In this document: piece after piece, positions 24,157-31,711 of the stretch
Numbering within the stretch: position 1 is the first letter of the stretch
Layout: each line of letters starts with the position of its first letter
Origin: Natronosporangium hydrolyticum
Lineage (GTDB): Bacteria; Actinomycetota; Actinomycetes; Mycobacteriales; Micromonosporaceae
Assembly: GCF_016925615.1 (NCBI RefSeq)
Contig: NZ_CP070499.1
Coordinates: forward strand, 4,588,001-4,652,000
Length of the DNA stretch: 64,000 bases
Direction of reading: 5' to 3'
Notes under the pieces: generated by a model
Database searches by the model: none
The model's input: only the letters and a program-made list of their open reading frames with translations
Told to the model about the DNA's origin: nothing
Position numbers and translations under genes: made by a program

Positions 24157-25488
24157 ATGCGCTCACATGTGACGGATGGAGATCACCGCCTTTCTATGTG
24201 GCGGCGGGTGCGCGAGTTCGCGGTGCCGCCGTCGATGATCGAGACCGCGACCGCCCGCCGTACCGTCGGCGACTGGGCTGGCGCCTGCGCCGCCGCGCGG
24301 GTCGATGCCGATGTGGACCTTTGTGCGGCGAGGCAGGTCCACGGCCGGGAGCTTGCTGCCCGACTACGCGCCGACCTGCGTCACCTGGCGCCAGATCTGC
24401 TGCGGTGGCACCTGCCGCGCGTCGCTCCGATCGGCCGGCTGCGGCCGGGCCTGACGGTTTCGCTGGCCCGGTATCCGTCGGCAGCCGGCGGTGAGGTGCA
24501 GCTGGTGGCCCGGACCGCACCGGCGTGGGCGGCTGCCGGGCAACGGATCGGGCTCACTCTCTGGGACGGCACCCGGCGTGGGGACCACCTCCAGCCACCC
24601 CCTGATCGACGGTTCCGCCTCGACCTGCACCGGCATCTCTGGCACGCGCGGCATACCAGTGAGTTGCCGATGAGATCTGGTGTGGACAGCTGGCTCAGCG
24701 GGCTTGGAGACTCGACCGGTCAGCTGCCGCGCGGCTGCGCCGCCCACCGCTGGGCGGCGGAGGCGGCCCTGCTGCGGTGCGCGGAAGGCCGGCCCGACGC
24801 CCCGGTGTTGATCCGGCTCGGGGGGCGGCGCCGCCTGATCCTGGCGACCGATTCGGATGCCCCGCGAGCACTGTCGGGGCAGCCCTCGACCAGGCTGCCG
24901 GTGTTGCCGGACGCAGCCACGTGGGCGCTTCCCGACCTGCTGCTGTTGCGGGCCGGGCTGATCTCCGCCGGCCGGTTGCATCCGCTGGTGGCGGCGGCAC
25001 TCGCGCCCTATCTTGCGCAGGCTGATGAGTCTGGGCGCCCCGATCCCCCGAGCGGCTGGCCGTTGGTCGAGTGTGACGGCTCGACGCACCGGATCGGCCT
25101 CGTCGACGGGGTGCTCGCCCCGCTCGACCATGACCCGGACGAGCTGCGCCGCGAGGAGCTGCTGGTCGCCCTCGGCGGCACGCCACTGCCCTGTCTGCGG
25201 GTCATCGACGAGGCGAATCGAGATCCGGTGCAGCTTAACGAGATCCGGCCCCGCCTCGACCACGGCGACGTCGCTGGCGCCCTGGCCGCTGTCGAGGGGC
25301 TACTCGGACCGGACGCGGTGCTTCGAGACGGGGCGTTGCGGGACGAGCTGGCGACCGTGGCCGCCGGCCAGGTCACCGCCGGGTTGTACCGGGCTGGGCT
25401 GACCGGACGCGGCCCGCTCAAGTTTCCCCCCACCACCACCCCGCGGGAGCGGCGCACAGCTGCCCGCCGCCGCTGCCGGACCCGCTGA
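24157..25488 (+). CDS. Uncharacterised first protein of the MoxR-VWA operon
   Basis: A 443-residue soluble protein with no recognisable catalytic motif. It opens with MWRRVREFAVPPSMIETATA and a helical, Arg-rich N-terminal half (RELAARLRADLRHLAPDLLRWHLPR). The middle has strands such as VLIRLGGRRRLILATDSD and the C-terminal half again is helical. The end is strongly basic (RRTAARRRCRTR). I recall proteins of this type next to MoxR ATPase and VWA metallopeptidase-like genes in actinomycetes, probably as a dedicated subunit of the same complex. The ATG at 24157 has AGGTGA 7 nt upstream; GTG at 24151 is an alternative. Followed by the ATPase after 60 nt. Confidence 0.78.
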   Translation: MRSHVTDGDHRLSMWRRVREFAVPPSMIETATARRTVGDWAGACAAARVDADVDLCAARQVHGRELAARLRADLRHLAPDLLRWHLPRVAPIGRLRPGLTVSLARYPSAAGGEVQLVARTAPAWAAAGQRIGLTLWDGTRRGDHLQPPPDRRFRLDLHRHLWHARHTSELPMRSGVDSWLSGLGDSTGQLPRGCAAHRWAAEAALLRCAEGRPDAPVLIRLGGRRRLILATDSDAPRALSGQPSTRLPVLPDAATWALPDLLLLRAGLISAGRLHPLVAAALAPYLAQADESGRPDPPSGWPLVECDGSTHRIGLVDGVLAPLDHDPDELRREELLVALGGTPLPCLRVIDEANRDPVQLNEIRPRLDHGDVAGALAAVEGLLGPDAVLRDGALRDELATVAAGQVTAGLYRAGLTGRGPLKFPPTTTPRERRTAARRRCRTR

Positions 25489-25548
25489 ACCCACCCGTTG
25501 TGCCCACCCCGCCGTACTCGGCCTTCTCTCCCACATGGTGATGCCCTG

Positions 25549-26355
25549 ATGCCGAAGACTCTCGATGTCGCAGCCGACCTGCTCGACCTGCTCGCCGACC
25601 ACACCACCGAGCCGCGGGCGAACAGCCAGCTCGAGGCCCTGACCCTGGCCGTCGCTGCCGACCTGCCGGTGCTGCTCTGGGGCGAGCCCGGCATCGGCAA
25701 GACGGCCGCGATCCACCAGCTCGCCGAGTCGCTCGACACGCCGCTGACCACGGTGATCGCCAGCGTGCACGAACCGACCGACTTCTCGGGCTTGCCCGTG
25801 ATCGGCGTCGACCCCATAGGGCACGGCGTCCCGATGGCGCCGCCGGACTGGGCGGTGGAGCTGGCCCGCGCCGGCCGCGGGCTGCTATTCCTGGATGAGC
25901 TCTCCACCGCCCCGCCCGCCGTGCAGGCCGCCCTGCTGCGGCTGGTGCTGGAACGGCGGGTGGGCACCCTCCAGTTGCCGCCGGGGGTCCGGATCGTGGC
26001 CGCGGCCAACCCTCGGGCCTCGGCAGCCGACGGCGGAGAACTGACCGCACCGCTGGCGAACCGGTTCGTCCATCTGCAATGGACCCATGAACCCGACGTG
26101 GTGGTACGCGGACTGGGCGGAACCTGGCCGCGGGCTGCGCTTCCCCGGCTCGATCCAGCCACGCTGCCGGAGGCCGTCGCGTATGCCCGCAGGGCGGTCT
26201 GCGGGCTACTCACCGCCCGCCCGGCGCTCATCTATCAGCTCCCGAAGACCGAGATCCGGCGCGGCGGGGCCTGGCCGTCACCGCGTACCTGGGAGATGGC
26301 GCTGCGGCTGATCGCCTTCGGCACCGCCGCGGGTTCCTCCCGGGAGGTGCTGTGA
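25549..26355 (+). CDS. MoxR-type AAA+ ATPase, N-terminal part up to an in-frame TGA
   Basis: A 268-residue AAA+ core. Walker A is GEPGIGKTAAIH, Walker B is GLLFLDELSTAP, the sensor 1 region is VRIVAAANPRASA, and PLANRFVHLQW supplies the arginine-finger region. MoxR proteins act as chaperone-like ATPases paired with VWA proteins, as here. The frame ends at TGA 26353-26355, but the same frame continues without further interruption to 26748. Homologues as I remember them are single proteins of about 390-400 residues covering both pieces. The first 268 residues lack the C-terminal lid. The ATG at 25549 has only a weak ribosome site. Read-through, restart or a disabling mutation are all possible. 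Confidence 0.85.
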   Translation: MPKTLDVAADLLDLLADHTTEPRANSQLEALTLAVAADLPVLLWGEPGIGKTAAIHQLAESLDTPLTTVIASVHEPTDFSGLPVIGVDPIGHGVPMAPPDWAVELARAGRGLLFLDELSTAPPAVQAALLRLVLERRVGTLQLPPGVRIVAAANPRASAADGGELTAPLANRFVHLQWTHEPDVVVRGLGGTWPRAALPRLDPATLPEAVAYARRAVCGLLTARPALIYQLPKTEIRRGGAWPSPRTWEMALRLIAFGTAAGSSREVL

Positions 26356-26748
26356 TTGCTGGTACGCGGAGTGGTCGGCGACGGTCCGGGTCTGGAGCTG
26401 CTGGCCGCCCTGGACCGGATGGACCTGCCCGAACCGGAGGAGCTGCTCGCCGATCCGGCTGGTGCGGTCCTGCCCGATCGGGGTGACCTCCGCCAGGCCG
26501 TACTCGACGGGGTGGTGGCGGCGGTCCGGCAGCGTCCGGAGCGCGCTCGATGGGACGCGGCGTGGGCAGTCCTGGAGCGGGCGCTGGCGACCGGCGCACC
26601 CGACCTGGTGGTGGTGCCGGCGAGCACCCTGGCCGCGCTGCGCCAGGACGGCTGGGCGGTGCCGGCGGCGATCGATCGGCTCGCGGGCGCGGTCTCGCTG
26701 GCCCGGCAGGCCGATCGGGTGGCCGCTGCCGCCGGCGCCGGCCGATGA
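26356..26748 (+). CDS. C-terminal part of the MoxR ATPase, in frame after the TGA
   Basis: A 130-residue continuation in exactly the same frame, beginning with a TTG immediately after the TGA. It starts LLVRGVVGDGPGLELLAALD and contains DLRQAVLDGVVAAVRQRP and DLVVVPASTLAALRQDGW, all-helical sequence fitting an AAA+ lid and C-terminal domain. GGGAGG at 26342-26347 is 8 nt before the TTG, so it could be translated by restart as a separate subunit. Its stop overlaps the ATG of the VWA gene by 4 nt (ATGA). Either a genuine split subunit or the 3' half of an interrupted gene. Confidence 0.6.
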   Translation: MLVRGVVGDGPGLELLAALDRMDLPEPEELLADPAGAVLPDRGDLRQAVLDGVVAAVRQRPERARWDAAWAVLERALATGAPDLVVVPASTLAALRQDGWAVPAAIDRLAGAVSLARQADRVAAAAGAGR

Positions 26749-27950
26749 CGCTGGACGAGCAGAAGCTGTACGCCGCCCGGCTACTCGCGACCCGGGTGCG
26801 GCCCTACCTGGCCACCGCGTTGTTCGCGCTCAATCCGGTGGCGTCGGACCGGGTGCCGACGATGGCGGTGGACCGGCACTGGCGCTGTTACGTCTCCCCG
26901 GCCTTCGTGGCGGCAACCCCGATCGAGGAGCTGGCCGGGGTCTGGGTACACGAGGTGTCACACCTGCTGCGCGACCATCATGGCCGCGGCGACCGGTACG
27001 CGGCGACCCATGGCCTGACCGGTCGCGGCGAACGGTTGCGGATGAACATCGCCGCCGACTTCGAGATCAACGACGACGTGTACGGCGACGGGCTGGCCCA
27101 GCCGAGCGGTGCCGCCCACCCGGCGATGCTCCAGCTGCCGACCGGCGAGCTGATGGAGGAGTATCTGGGCCAGTTCCGGCTCGGGCCGTACAGCCAGGGC
27201 CTGGCCTTCCTGGACTGCGGCAGCGGCGCGGACGGAGCCGACCGCGAGTGGGATCTGGGCCCCGGCGGGGCAGACGGACTGACCGCGCAGGAGCGCGACG
27301 CGGTCCGGTTTCGGGTGGCGGAAGGCATCGCCGGTGATCCCGGCAACGTCCCGCAGGGCTGGCAACGCTGGGCGGAGCAGGCGTTCCACCCGCCCCAACC
27401 GTGGCGGGACCTGCTCGCCGCGGCGGTGCGGTCGGCGGCCGTTACCGCTGGCGTTGGGCAGGACTACGCGTTCGGACGGCCGGCCCGGCGGTCGGCCGCC
27501 GTGCCCGGCGCCGTGCTGCCCGCCCTGCGTCGGCGCACCCCGCAGGTGGCTGTGGTCATCGACACCTCCGGCTCGGTGAGCGATGCGGAGCTGGGGAGCG
27601 CGCTGCTCGAGGTAGCCGCGATCGGCCGGGCGGTGGGCGGACGGAGACGCCAGGTCAGCGTCCTCTCCTGTGACGCCGCGGCCGGGACCGTGCACCCACT
27701 GTGCCGGGCCGAGGGGATTCCCCTCGTCGGCGGCGGCGGTACTGACCTGCGGGAAGGCTTCGCCACGGTACTCGCGGCGCGCCCCCGCGCGGACGTGGTC
27801 GTGGTGCTGACCGATGGCCAGACGCCGTGGCCCGACCAACAGCCGCCCTGCGCGACCGTGGTCGGGCTCTTCCCCCGACAACGGAGCATCGACGATGCGT
27901 ACGTGCCGGACCCGCCGCCGCAGTGGGCTCGGGTCGTCGCCATCGGCTGA
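26745..27950 (+). CDS. VWA-like protein with HExxH metallopeptidase-like domain (DUF2201 type)
   Basis: A 401-residue protein in two parts. The N-terminal domain has VWVHEVSHLLRDHHGR, an HEXXH zinc motif, followed by MNIAADFEINDDV, the acidic helix usual in this family. The C-terminal ~150 residues form a von Willebrand A domain: MIDAS motif VVIDTSGSVS, then GGGGTDLREGF and VVVLTDGQTPW. Such proteins partner with MoxR ATPases, and here the two genes overlap by 4 nt. MoxR-VWA pairs are proposed to remodel or activate client complexes; I know also of predictions placing some in conflict systems. Client unknown. Start ATG at 26745. Confidence 0.92.
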   Translation: MTLDEQKLYAARLLATRVRPYLATALFALNPVASDRVPTMAVDRHWRCYVSPAFVAATPIEELAGVWVHEVSHLLRDHHGRGDRYAATHGLTGRGERLRMNIAADFEINDDVYGDGLAQPSGAAHPAMLQLPTGELMEEYLGQFRLGPYSQGLAFLDCGSGADGADREWDLGPGGADGLTAQERDAVRFRVAEGIAGDPGNVPQGWQRWAEQAFHPPQPWRDLLAAAVRSAAVTAGVGQDYAFGRPARRSAAVPGAVLPALRRRTPQVAVVIDTSGSVSDAELGSALLEVAAIGRAVGGRRRQVSVLSCDAAAGTVHPLCRAEGIPLVGGGGTDLREGFATVLAARPRADVVVVLTDGQTPWPDQQPPCATVVGLFPRQRSIDDAYVPDPPPQWARVVAIG

Positions 27951-28017
27951 CCATGCCTGCCGCCGCTGCGGGCGTTGGCCACCCGGACCAGTTGAGCCAC
28001 GGCGGGCGCGCGTAGCG

Positions 28018-28061
28018 AGGCCCGGTTCATCGGACGTTGGCTCGCTCCCGAAACCGGGCCT
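28018..28061 (+). terminator. Hairpin terminator after the MoxR-VWA operon
   Basis: AGGCCCGGTT (28018-28027) pairs perfectly with AACCGGGCCT (28052-28061), and TTT lies at the end of the stem. It is 68 nt after the VWA stop codon. Confidence 0.6.
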
Positions 28062-28126
28062 TTGGCCGCGATGGTTGACGGGGATGGCATACACTCCCGG
28101 ATACGCGGGCGGTTCGTGGAGGATGC

Positions 28127-29149
28127 ATGAGAATTGTCGTTTTGTGTGGTGGCGAAAGCTCGGAGCGTGACGTCTCGCTCGCCTCCGGCTGGGCCGCCGC
28201 CGAGGCGCTGGTGTCACGCGGGCACGAGGTTGCGGTGATCGACCCCGCGGTGACGCAACCCGTCCTCGCCGAGCGGCTGCAGGAGGTCGCCGACGTCCCC
28301 GAGTTCGCGGTGCCCAAAGAGCCGCCGGACATGCGGGAGCAGCCACTGTGGCAACGCCGGATGTTCCAGGCGCTCACCTCCACCCCGCTGCTGAACCGCC
28401 TCCGGGAGGCCGACCAGGTCTTCCTGGCCATGCACGGCGGTTGGGGCGAGGACGGAAGGCTGCAGGCGCTGTTGGAGATGGCCGGTATCGGCTTCACCGG
28501 CGCCGGGAGTTCGGTCTGCGCCGCCGCCTGGCGCAAGGACCAGAGCCTCGCCATGCTGCGGGCGGCCGGGGTGCCCGTCACCGAACAGGTGCGGCACCCG
28601 GTTGGCCAGGCTCAGCCCGCTGCTGAGGCGGAGGCGCTGCTCGCGTCCGGCCCGGTGGTGGTGAAACCGATCGCGGGTGGCTCCAGCGTCAACGTCCGGA
28701 TCGCCCACACCGCTGCCGAGCTGCGGGCCTCGGTCTCCGACGACGAGGAGTGGGTGATCGAGACCTTCCTGCCCGGCCGGGAGTTCACCGTCGGGGTAGT
28801 CGGCGAAACCGTAATGCCGGTAGTGGAGATCGAGATCTCCGAGCCGCTCTTCGACTACCAGTCAAAATACCAACCTGGGGCCGCCCGGGAGATCTGTCCG
28901 GCCGATATCCCGGCCGACCTCGCCACCCAGATGCAGAAGTACGCGCTGCTGGCCCACCAGGCGCTCGGCTTCGACTGGCACACCTACTCCAGAGTGGATT
29001 TCCGGTGTGACGCCGGCGGCGCCCCGGTCTGCCTGGAGGTCAATGCCCTGCCAGGGCTGACGCCGGGCAGCCTGCTGCCGCTGGCCGCCCAGGCGGCGGG
29101 TTGGTCCTACCCGGAGCTGGTCGAACGCCTGATCGCGTTGAAGCGCTGA
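28127..29149 (+). CDS. ddl: D-alanine--D-alanine ligase family protein
   Basis: A 340-residue ATP-grasp ligase. The N-terminal GGESSERDVSLASG carries the Ddl glutamate-serine pair. MHGGWGEDG, GFTGAGSSVC, VVKPIAGGSSVNV (ATP-grasp lysine and serine loop) and CLEVNALPGLTPGSLLPLAA (metal ligands and final signature) follow. The tyrosine of YQSKYQPG is at the position that is His in VanA-type D-Ala-D-Lac ligases, favouring D-Ala-D-Ala. GGAGG precedes the ATG by 4 nt. It stands alone, away from mur or division genes, so it may be a second copy used for antibiotic self-protection or a different dipeptide; this cannot be told here. Confidence 0.88.
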   Translation: MRIVVLCGGESSERDVSLASGWAAAEALVSRGHEVAVIDPAVTQPVLAERLQEVADVPEFAVPKEPPDMREQPLWQRRMFQALTSTPLLNRLREADQVFLAMHGGWGEDGRLQALLEMAGIGFTGAGSSVCAAAWRKDQSLAMLRAAGVPVTEQVRHPVGQAQPAAEAEALLASGPVVVKPIAGGSSVNVRIAHTAAELRASVSDDEEWVIETFLPGREFTVGVVGETVMPVVEIEISEPLFDYQSKYQPGAAREICPADIPADLATQMQKYALLAHQALGFDWHTYSRVDFRCDAGGAPVCLEVNALPGLTPGSLLPLAAQAAGWSYPELVERLIALKR

Positions 29150-29161
29150 CCGCACCGGACC

Positions 29162-29191
29162 GCCGGCCACGTCGGTTAGCCGACAGCCGGC
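29162..29191 (+). terminator. Hairpin terminator after ddl
   Basis: Nested stem: GCCGGC (29162-29167) with GCCGGC (29186-29191), and inside it GTCGG-TTAG-CCGAC (29171-29184). It begins 12 nt after the stop codon. No long T tract. Confidence 0.5.
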
Positions 29192-29253
29192 TCGACGTAA
29201 TCCACCGTCGCCACTATTCTCCCGCTGGGTGACCGCTCGGCGAGGGAGAGACC

Positions 29254-30021
29254 ATGGCGCGAAACAATGTGGGCGATCGGGCGGCGCTGTCGTCGATGCC
29301 GGAGTTCATGCGGTCGGCGCGCGCGTTCTACGAACCGCAGCTGCAGGCCCTCGGAGTCGGGTTGGCCGACATCGACCAACAGCGGCTGCCGGAGCTACGG
29401 TCCTCACTCGAGCGCATCAACGAAGCGATCGCGCACCCCGACCAGTTTGGGACACTGCGCCTGCGACTCAGCGGCTCAGGCAACCGGCTGGTCCCTGTGG
29501 CGTCGACCACTGGGGAGTCGCAGGTGGAGGTCGGAGCGTTGCCGGTGCTGCTCGAGCGTAAACGACACATCCTCGACCGGATTCAGATCCTGGCACCCGA
29601 CGAACAACTCAGCCACCTGCGTACTCTGCTGGTGGAGAAGGTGACCGACGACGATGCCCGGGCAGAGATAATGCAGCTGCTCCAGGATCAGGCGGCTGAA
29701 CAGAAAGGGCTGGCGGAGCAGGCCGAGCAGGTCGACGAGGCCCAGGATCGCGCGGCACTGCTCAAGGTGGAGATCCAGGAGCGGAAGTACGCGTTGTACC
29801 GGTCGCTCATCGAACGGGAGTCGGTAGCCACCATCGTCGGTGCACTAATCCTGATCGCGGTTACGGTTGCGCTGCTGATCGCGATGTTCGTCGACGTGGC
29901 GGCGTCCAACATTGTAGAGAACGCGTTCCTGGTGATCCTCGGCTACTTCTTCGGCCAGTCGATCTCCCGCTCCCGAACCGCCGCCACCTCGGGCAGCGCG
30001 GAAGAACGGCCTGCCAGCTAG
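29254..30021 (+). CDS. Coiled-coil protein with two C-terminal membrane helices
   Basis: A 255-residue protein. Residues ~20-190 are charged and helical with heptad character (LLQDQAAEQKGLAEQAEQVD, KVEIQERKYALYRSLIERES). Two membrane segments follow: VGALILIAVTVALLIAMFV and NIVENAFLVILGYFFGQSI. A short charged tail ends the protein. The soluble part therefore faces one side of the membrane as a coiled-coil assembly. GGGAGA precedes the ATG. It shares 4 bp (CTAG) with the convergent Rpn-like gene. No family recognised; the shape recalls membrane-tethered scaffolds. Confidence 0.75.
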   Translation: MARNNVGDRAALSSMPEFMRSARAFYEPQLQALGVGLADIDQQRLPELRSSLERINEAIAHPDQFGTLRLRLSGSGNRLVPVASTTGESQVEVGALPVLLERKRHILDRIQILAPDEQLSHLRTLLVEKVTDDDARAEIMQLLQDQAAEQKGLAEQAEQVDEAQDRAALLKVEIQERKYALYRSLIERESVATIVGALILIAVTVALLIAMFVDVAASNIVENAFLVILGYFFGQSISRSRTAATSGSAEERPAS

Positions 30022-30977
30022 TCTGGCTCGGCGAACACCTCCGCCACCGACCTCGCAGTAATTGCCCGCCGGATCCAGCACTCGAGCTGGCCCACGTCGG
30101 TGCACTCGGTGATCCGACGGTTCGCCGACTTGGTGACCTTGATGCCACGGGCGGCGAGCATTGTCAGCAAGGCCTTCGCCTCACCGCGAGCCTCACCGCG
30201 GGCCTCACCACGGGCCTCACCGCGAGCCTCACCACGGGCCTCACCACGGGCCTCGCCGATCGCCTCGCCCTCGGCCCGCCCCTGATCGACGAACCGGTTC
30301 ACGAACGGGCTCAGATAGTCCCGATATTCTCCAGTAGCGGTAGTCATCCCAGCCTCCAGCTCCGATCGAATCGCCGCTGGCAGCGCCGCAAGCACCATGC
30401 CAGCGTAGAGCGTCGCCCGTTCGATATCGACGCTCTCCAACGCACACCACAACGCCTCAAACACCCCCGAACGCCGCGGGCCAGCGCTGTGCGCCACCGC
30501 CGACAACACCGCCAGCTCCGGACACGCCGCCGCCTGCGCCGGCTCGGTCACCACCGGCACCCGGTCCGGACCCAACACCAACGGCGTCACCACCGACCCC
30601 ACTCCCAGCTCGATCGGCGCCGCCGCCCACCCCGCGATCGGACGACTCGGACACAGCACCAACAGCACCGTCGGGCAGCCCAACCGCGCATACAGATTCG
30701 CCACATACGCCGGCCAGCTGCGACGCTTGTCCGTATCCCGCCCCAGCTGCACCTCCAACACCACCGCCTGCACCGGCACCCCGGCCGCATCCGAGAACAG
30801 CGCCACCAGATCAGCCCGAAACTCGGTCGGCAACAAGGCCGACAGATCACTGGAGAGCAGGCTCACCTGCTCCCACGCCGGCAGCTTGAGGTCGAACGGG
30901 TCGGTCAACAGCTCAGCCGCCAACGGCGGCCGATGCCGGAACAACTCGATCAACACCTCATGCAACGTCGATGGCAT
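30018..30977 (-). CDS. Rpn-like PD-(D/E)XK nuclease-family protein with GEAR repeats
   Basis: A 319-residue protein. The N-terminal half fits the actinobacterial Rpn/transposase-like nuclease group: LPTEFRADLVALFSD, then VVLEVQLGRDTDKRRSWPAY (acid-x-Gln of a PD-(D/E)XK core) and CPTVLLVLCPS. Residues ~235-270 are a GEAR tetrapeptide repeat encoded by a 12-bp DNA repeat. The C-terminus (LLTMLAARGIKVTKSANRRI, then ECTDVGQLECWIRRA) is the conserved end domain. Characterised Rpn proteins promote recombination and have DNase activity. No transposon ends are visible. Convergent with the coiled-coil gene. Confidence 0.82.
   Translation of the reverse strand: MPSTLHEVLIELFRHRPPLAAELLTDPFDLKLPAWEQVSLLSSDLSALLPTEFRADLVALFSDAAGVPVQAVVLEVQLGRDTDKRRSWPAYVANLYARLGCPTVLLVLCPSRPIAGWAAAPIELGVGSVVTPLVLGPDRVPVVTEPAQAAACPELAVLSAVAHSAGPRRSGVFEALWCALESVDIERATLYAGMVLAALPAAIRSELEAGMTTATGEYRDYLSPFVNRFVDQGRAEGEAIGEARGEARGEARGEARGEARGEARGEAKALLTMLAARGIKVTKSANRRITECTDVGQLECWIRRAITARSVAEVFAEPD
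30180..30251 (-). repeat. Six tandem 12-bp repeats encoding GEAR
   Basis: Six units of CTCACC(G/A)CG(A/G)GC in direct tandem inside the Rpn-like gene, followed by two diverged units to about 30275. The unit is a multiple of three, so copy number can change without a frameshift. Confidence 0.9.
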
Positions 30978-31066
30978 GCCCTATACGCTAGCCAGCCATT
31001 GCGTCCAAAATGGCCAGAGTGGGTGGTGCGACGGGTCGGAACCGGTCTCCGAACCGCGTGGCGACC

Positions 31067-31711
31067 TCAGCGCTCGGGTCCCGGGTCCGGCTGGCCCAGG
31101 ATGCCGCGCCGATACGCCTCGCCCACAGCCGCAGCCCGGTCCCGTACCCCGAGCTTGTCGTAGATGTGCTGCAGGTGGGTCTTGATGCTCGCCTCGCTGA
31201 TAAACAGCTGCCGGGCCGCCTCCCGGTTAGCTGCCCCGTCGGCGACCAGTCGCAGCACCTCAACCTCACGCTTGCTCAGTCGCGGGCCGGCTGGCTGGCG
31301 CACCTGGCCCATCAGCTGCCGGGCAATCGTCGGGGAGAGCACCGACTCACCGCGGTGGGCCGCCCGGACCGCCCGGCACAGTTCCTCGGTCGAGGCGTCT
31401 TTTAGCAGGTAACCGGTGGCACCGGCCTCGATCGCCGGCAACACGTCCCGGTCGCTGTCGAAGGTGGTGAGGATCAGCACCCGTACGGTCGGCGCCTGCT
31501 GTCGCAGCATCGCCGTCGCCTCGACCCCGTCGACGACCGGCATCCGCAGATCCATCAGCACCACGTCTGCCCGCTGCCGCTGGGCCAGCTCCACGGCCTC
31601 GCCGCCGTGCGCCGCCTCGCCCACCACCTCGATATCCGGCTCCTCGGCGAAGGCCCCGCGCAGGCCGTTGCGGACCACCGGATGGTCGTCGGCGAGCAAC
31701 ACCCGGATCAT
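31067..31711 (-). CDS. NarL/FixJ-family response regulator
   Basis: A 214-residue two-domain regulator. The receiver has the acidic pocket (LLADDHPVVR), the phosphorylated aspartate Asp54 in VLMDLRMP, the Thr in LILTTFD and the Lys in GYLLKDAS. The C-terminal LuxR-type HTH is LSKREVEVLRLVADGAANRE, continuing to ISEASIKTHLQHIYDKLGV. The start overlaps the kinase stop by 4 nt. It is the fourth gene of an ATPase / permease / kinase / regulator operon and probably controls that operon through the inverted repeat at 34786-34803. Confidence 0.95.
   Translation of the reverse strand: MIRVLLADDHPVVRNGLRGAFAEEPDIEVVGEAAHGGEAVELAQRQRADVVLMDLRMPVVDGVEATAMLRQQAPTVRVLILTTFDSDRDVLPAIEAGATGYLLKDASTEELCRAVRAAHRGESVLSPTIARQLMGQVRQPAGPRLSKREVEVLRLVADGAANREAARQLFISEASIKTHLQHIYDKLGVRDRAAAVGEAYRRGILGQPDPGPER

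Noticed and set aside
30180-30275. CRISPR-like short repeats
   Set aside because: 12-bp units without spacers, coding for GEAR in an open frame.
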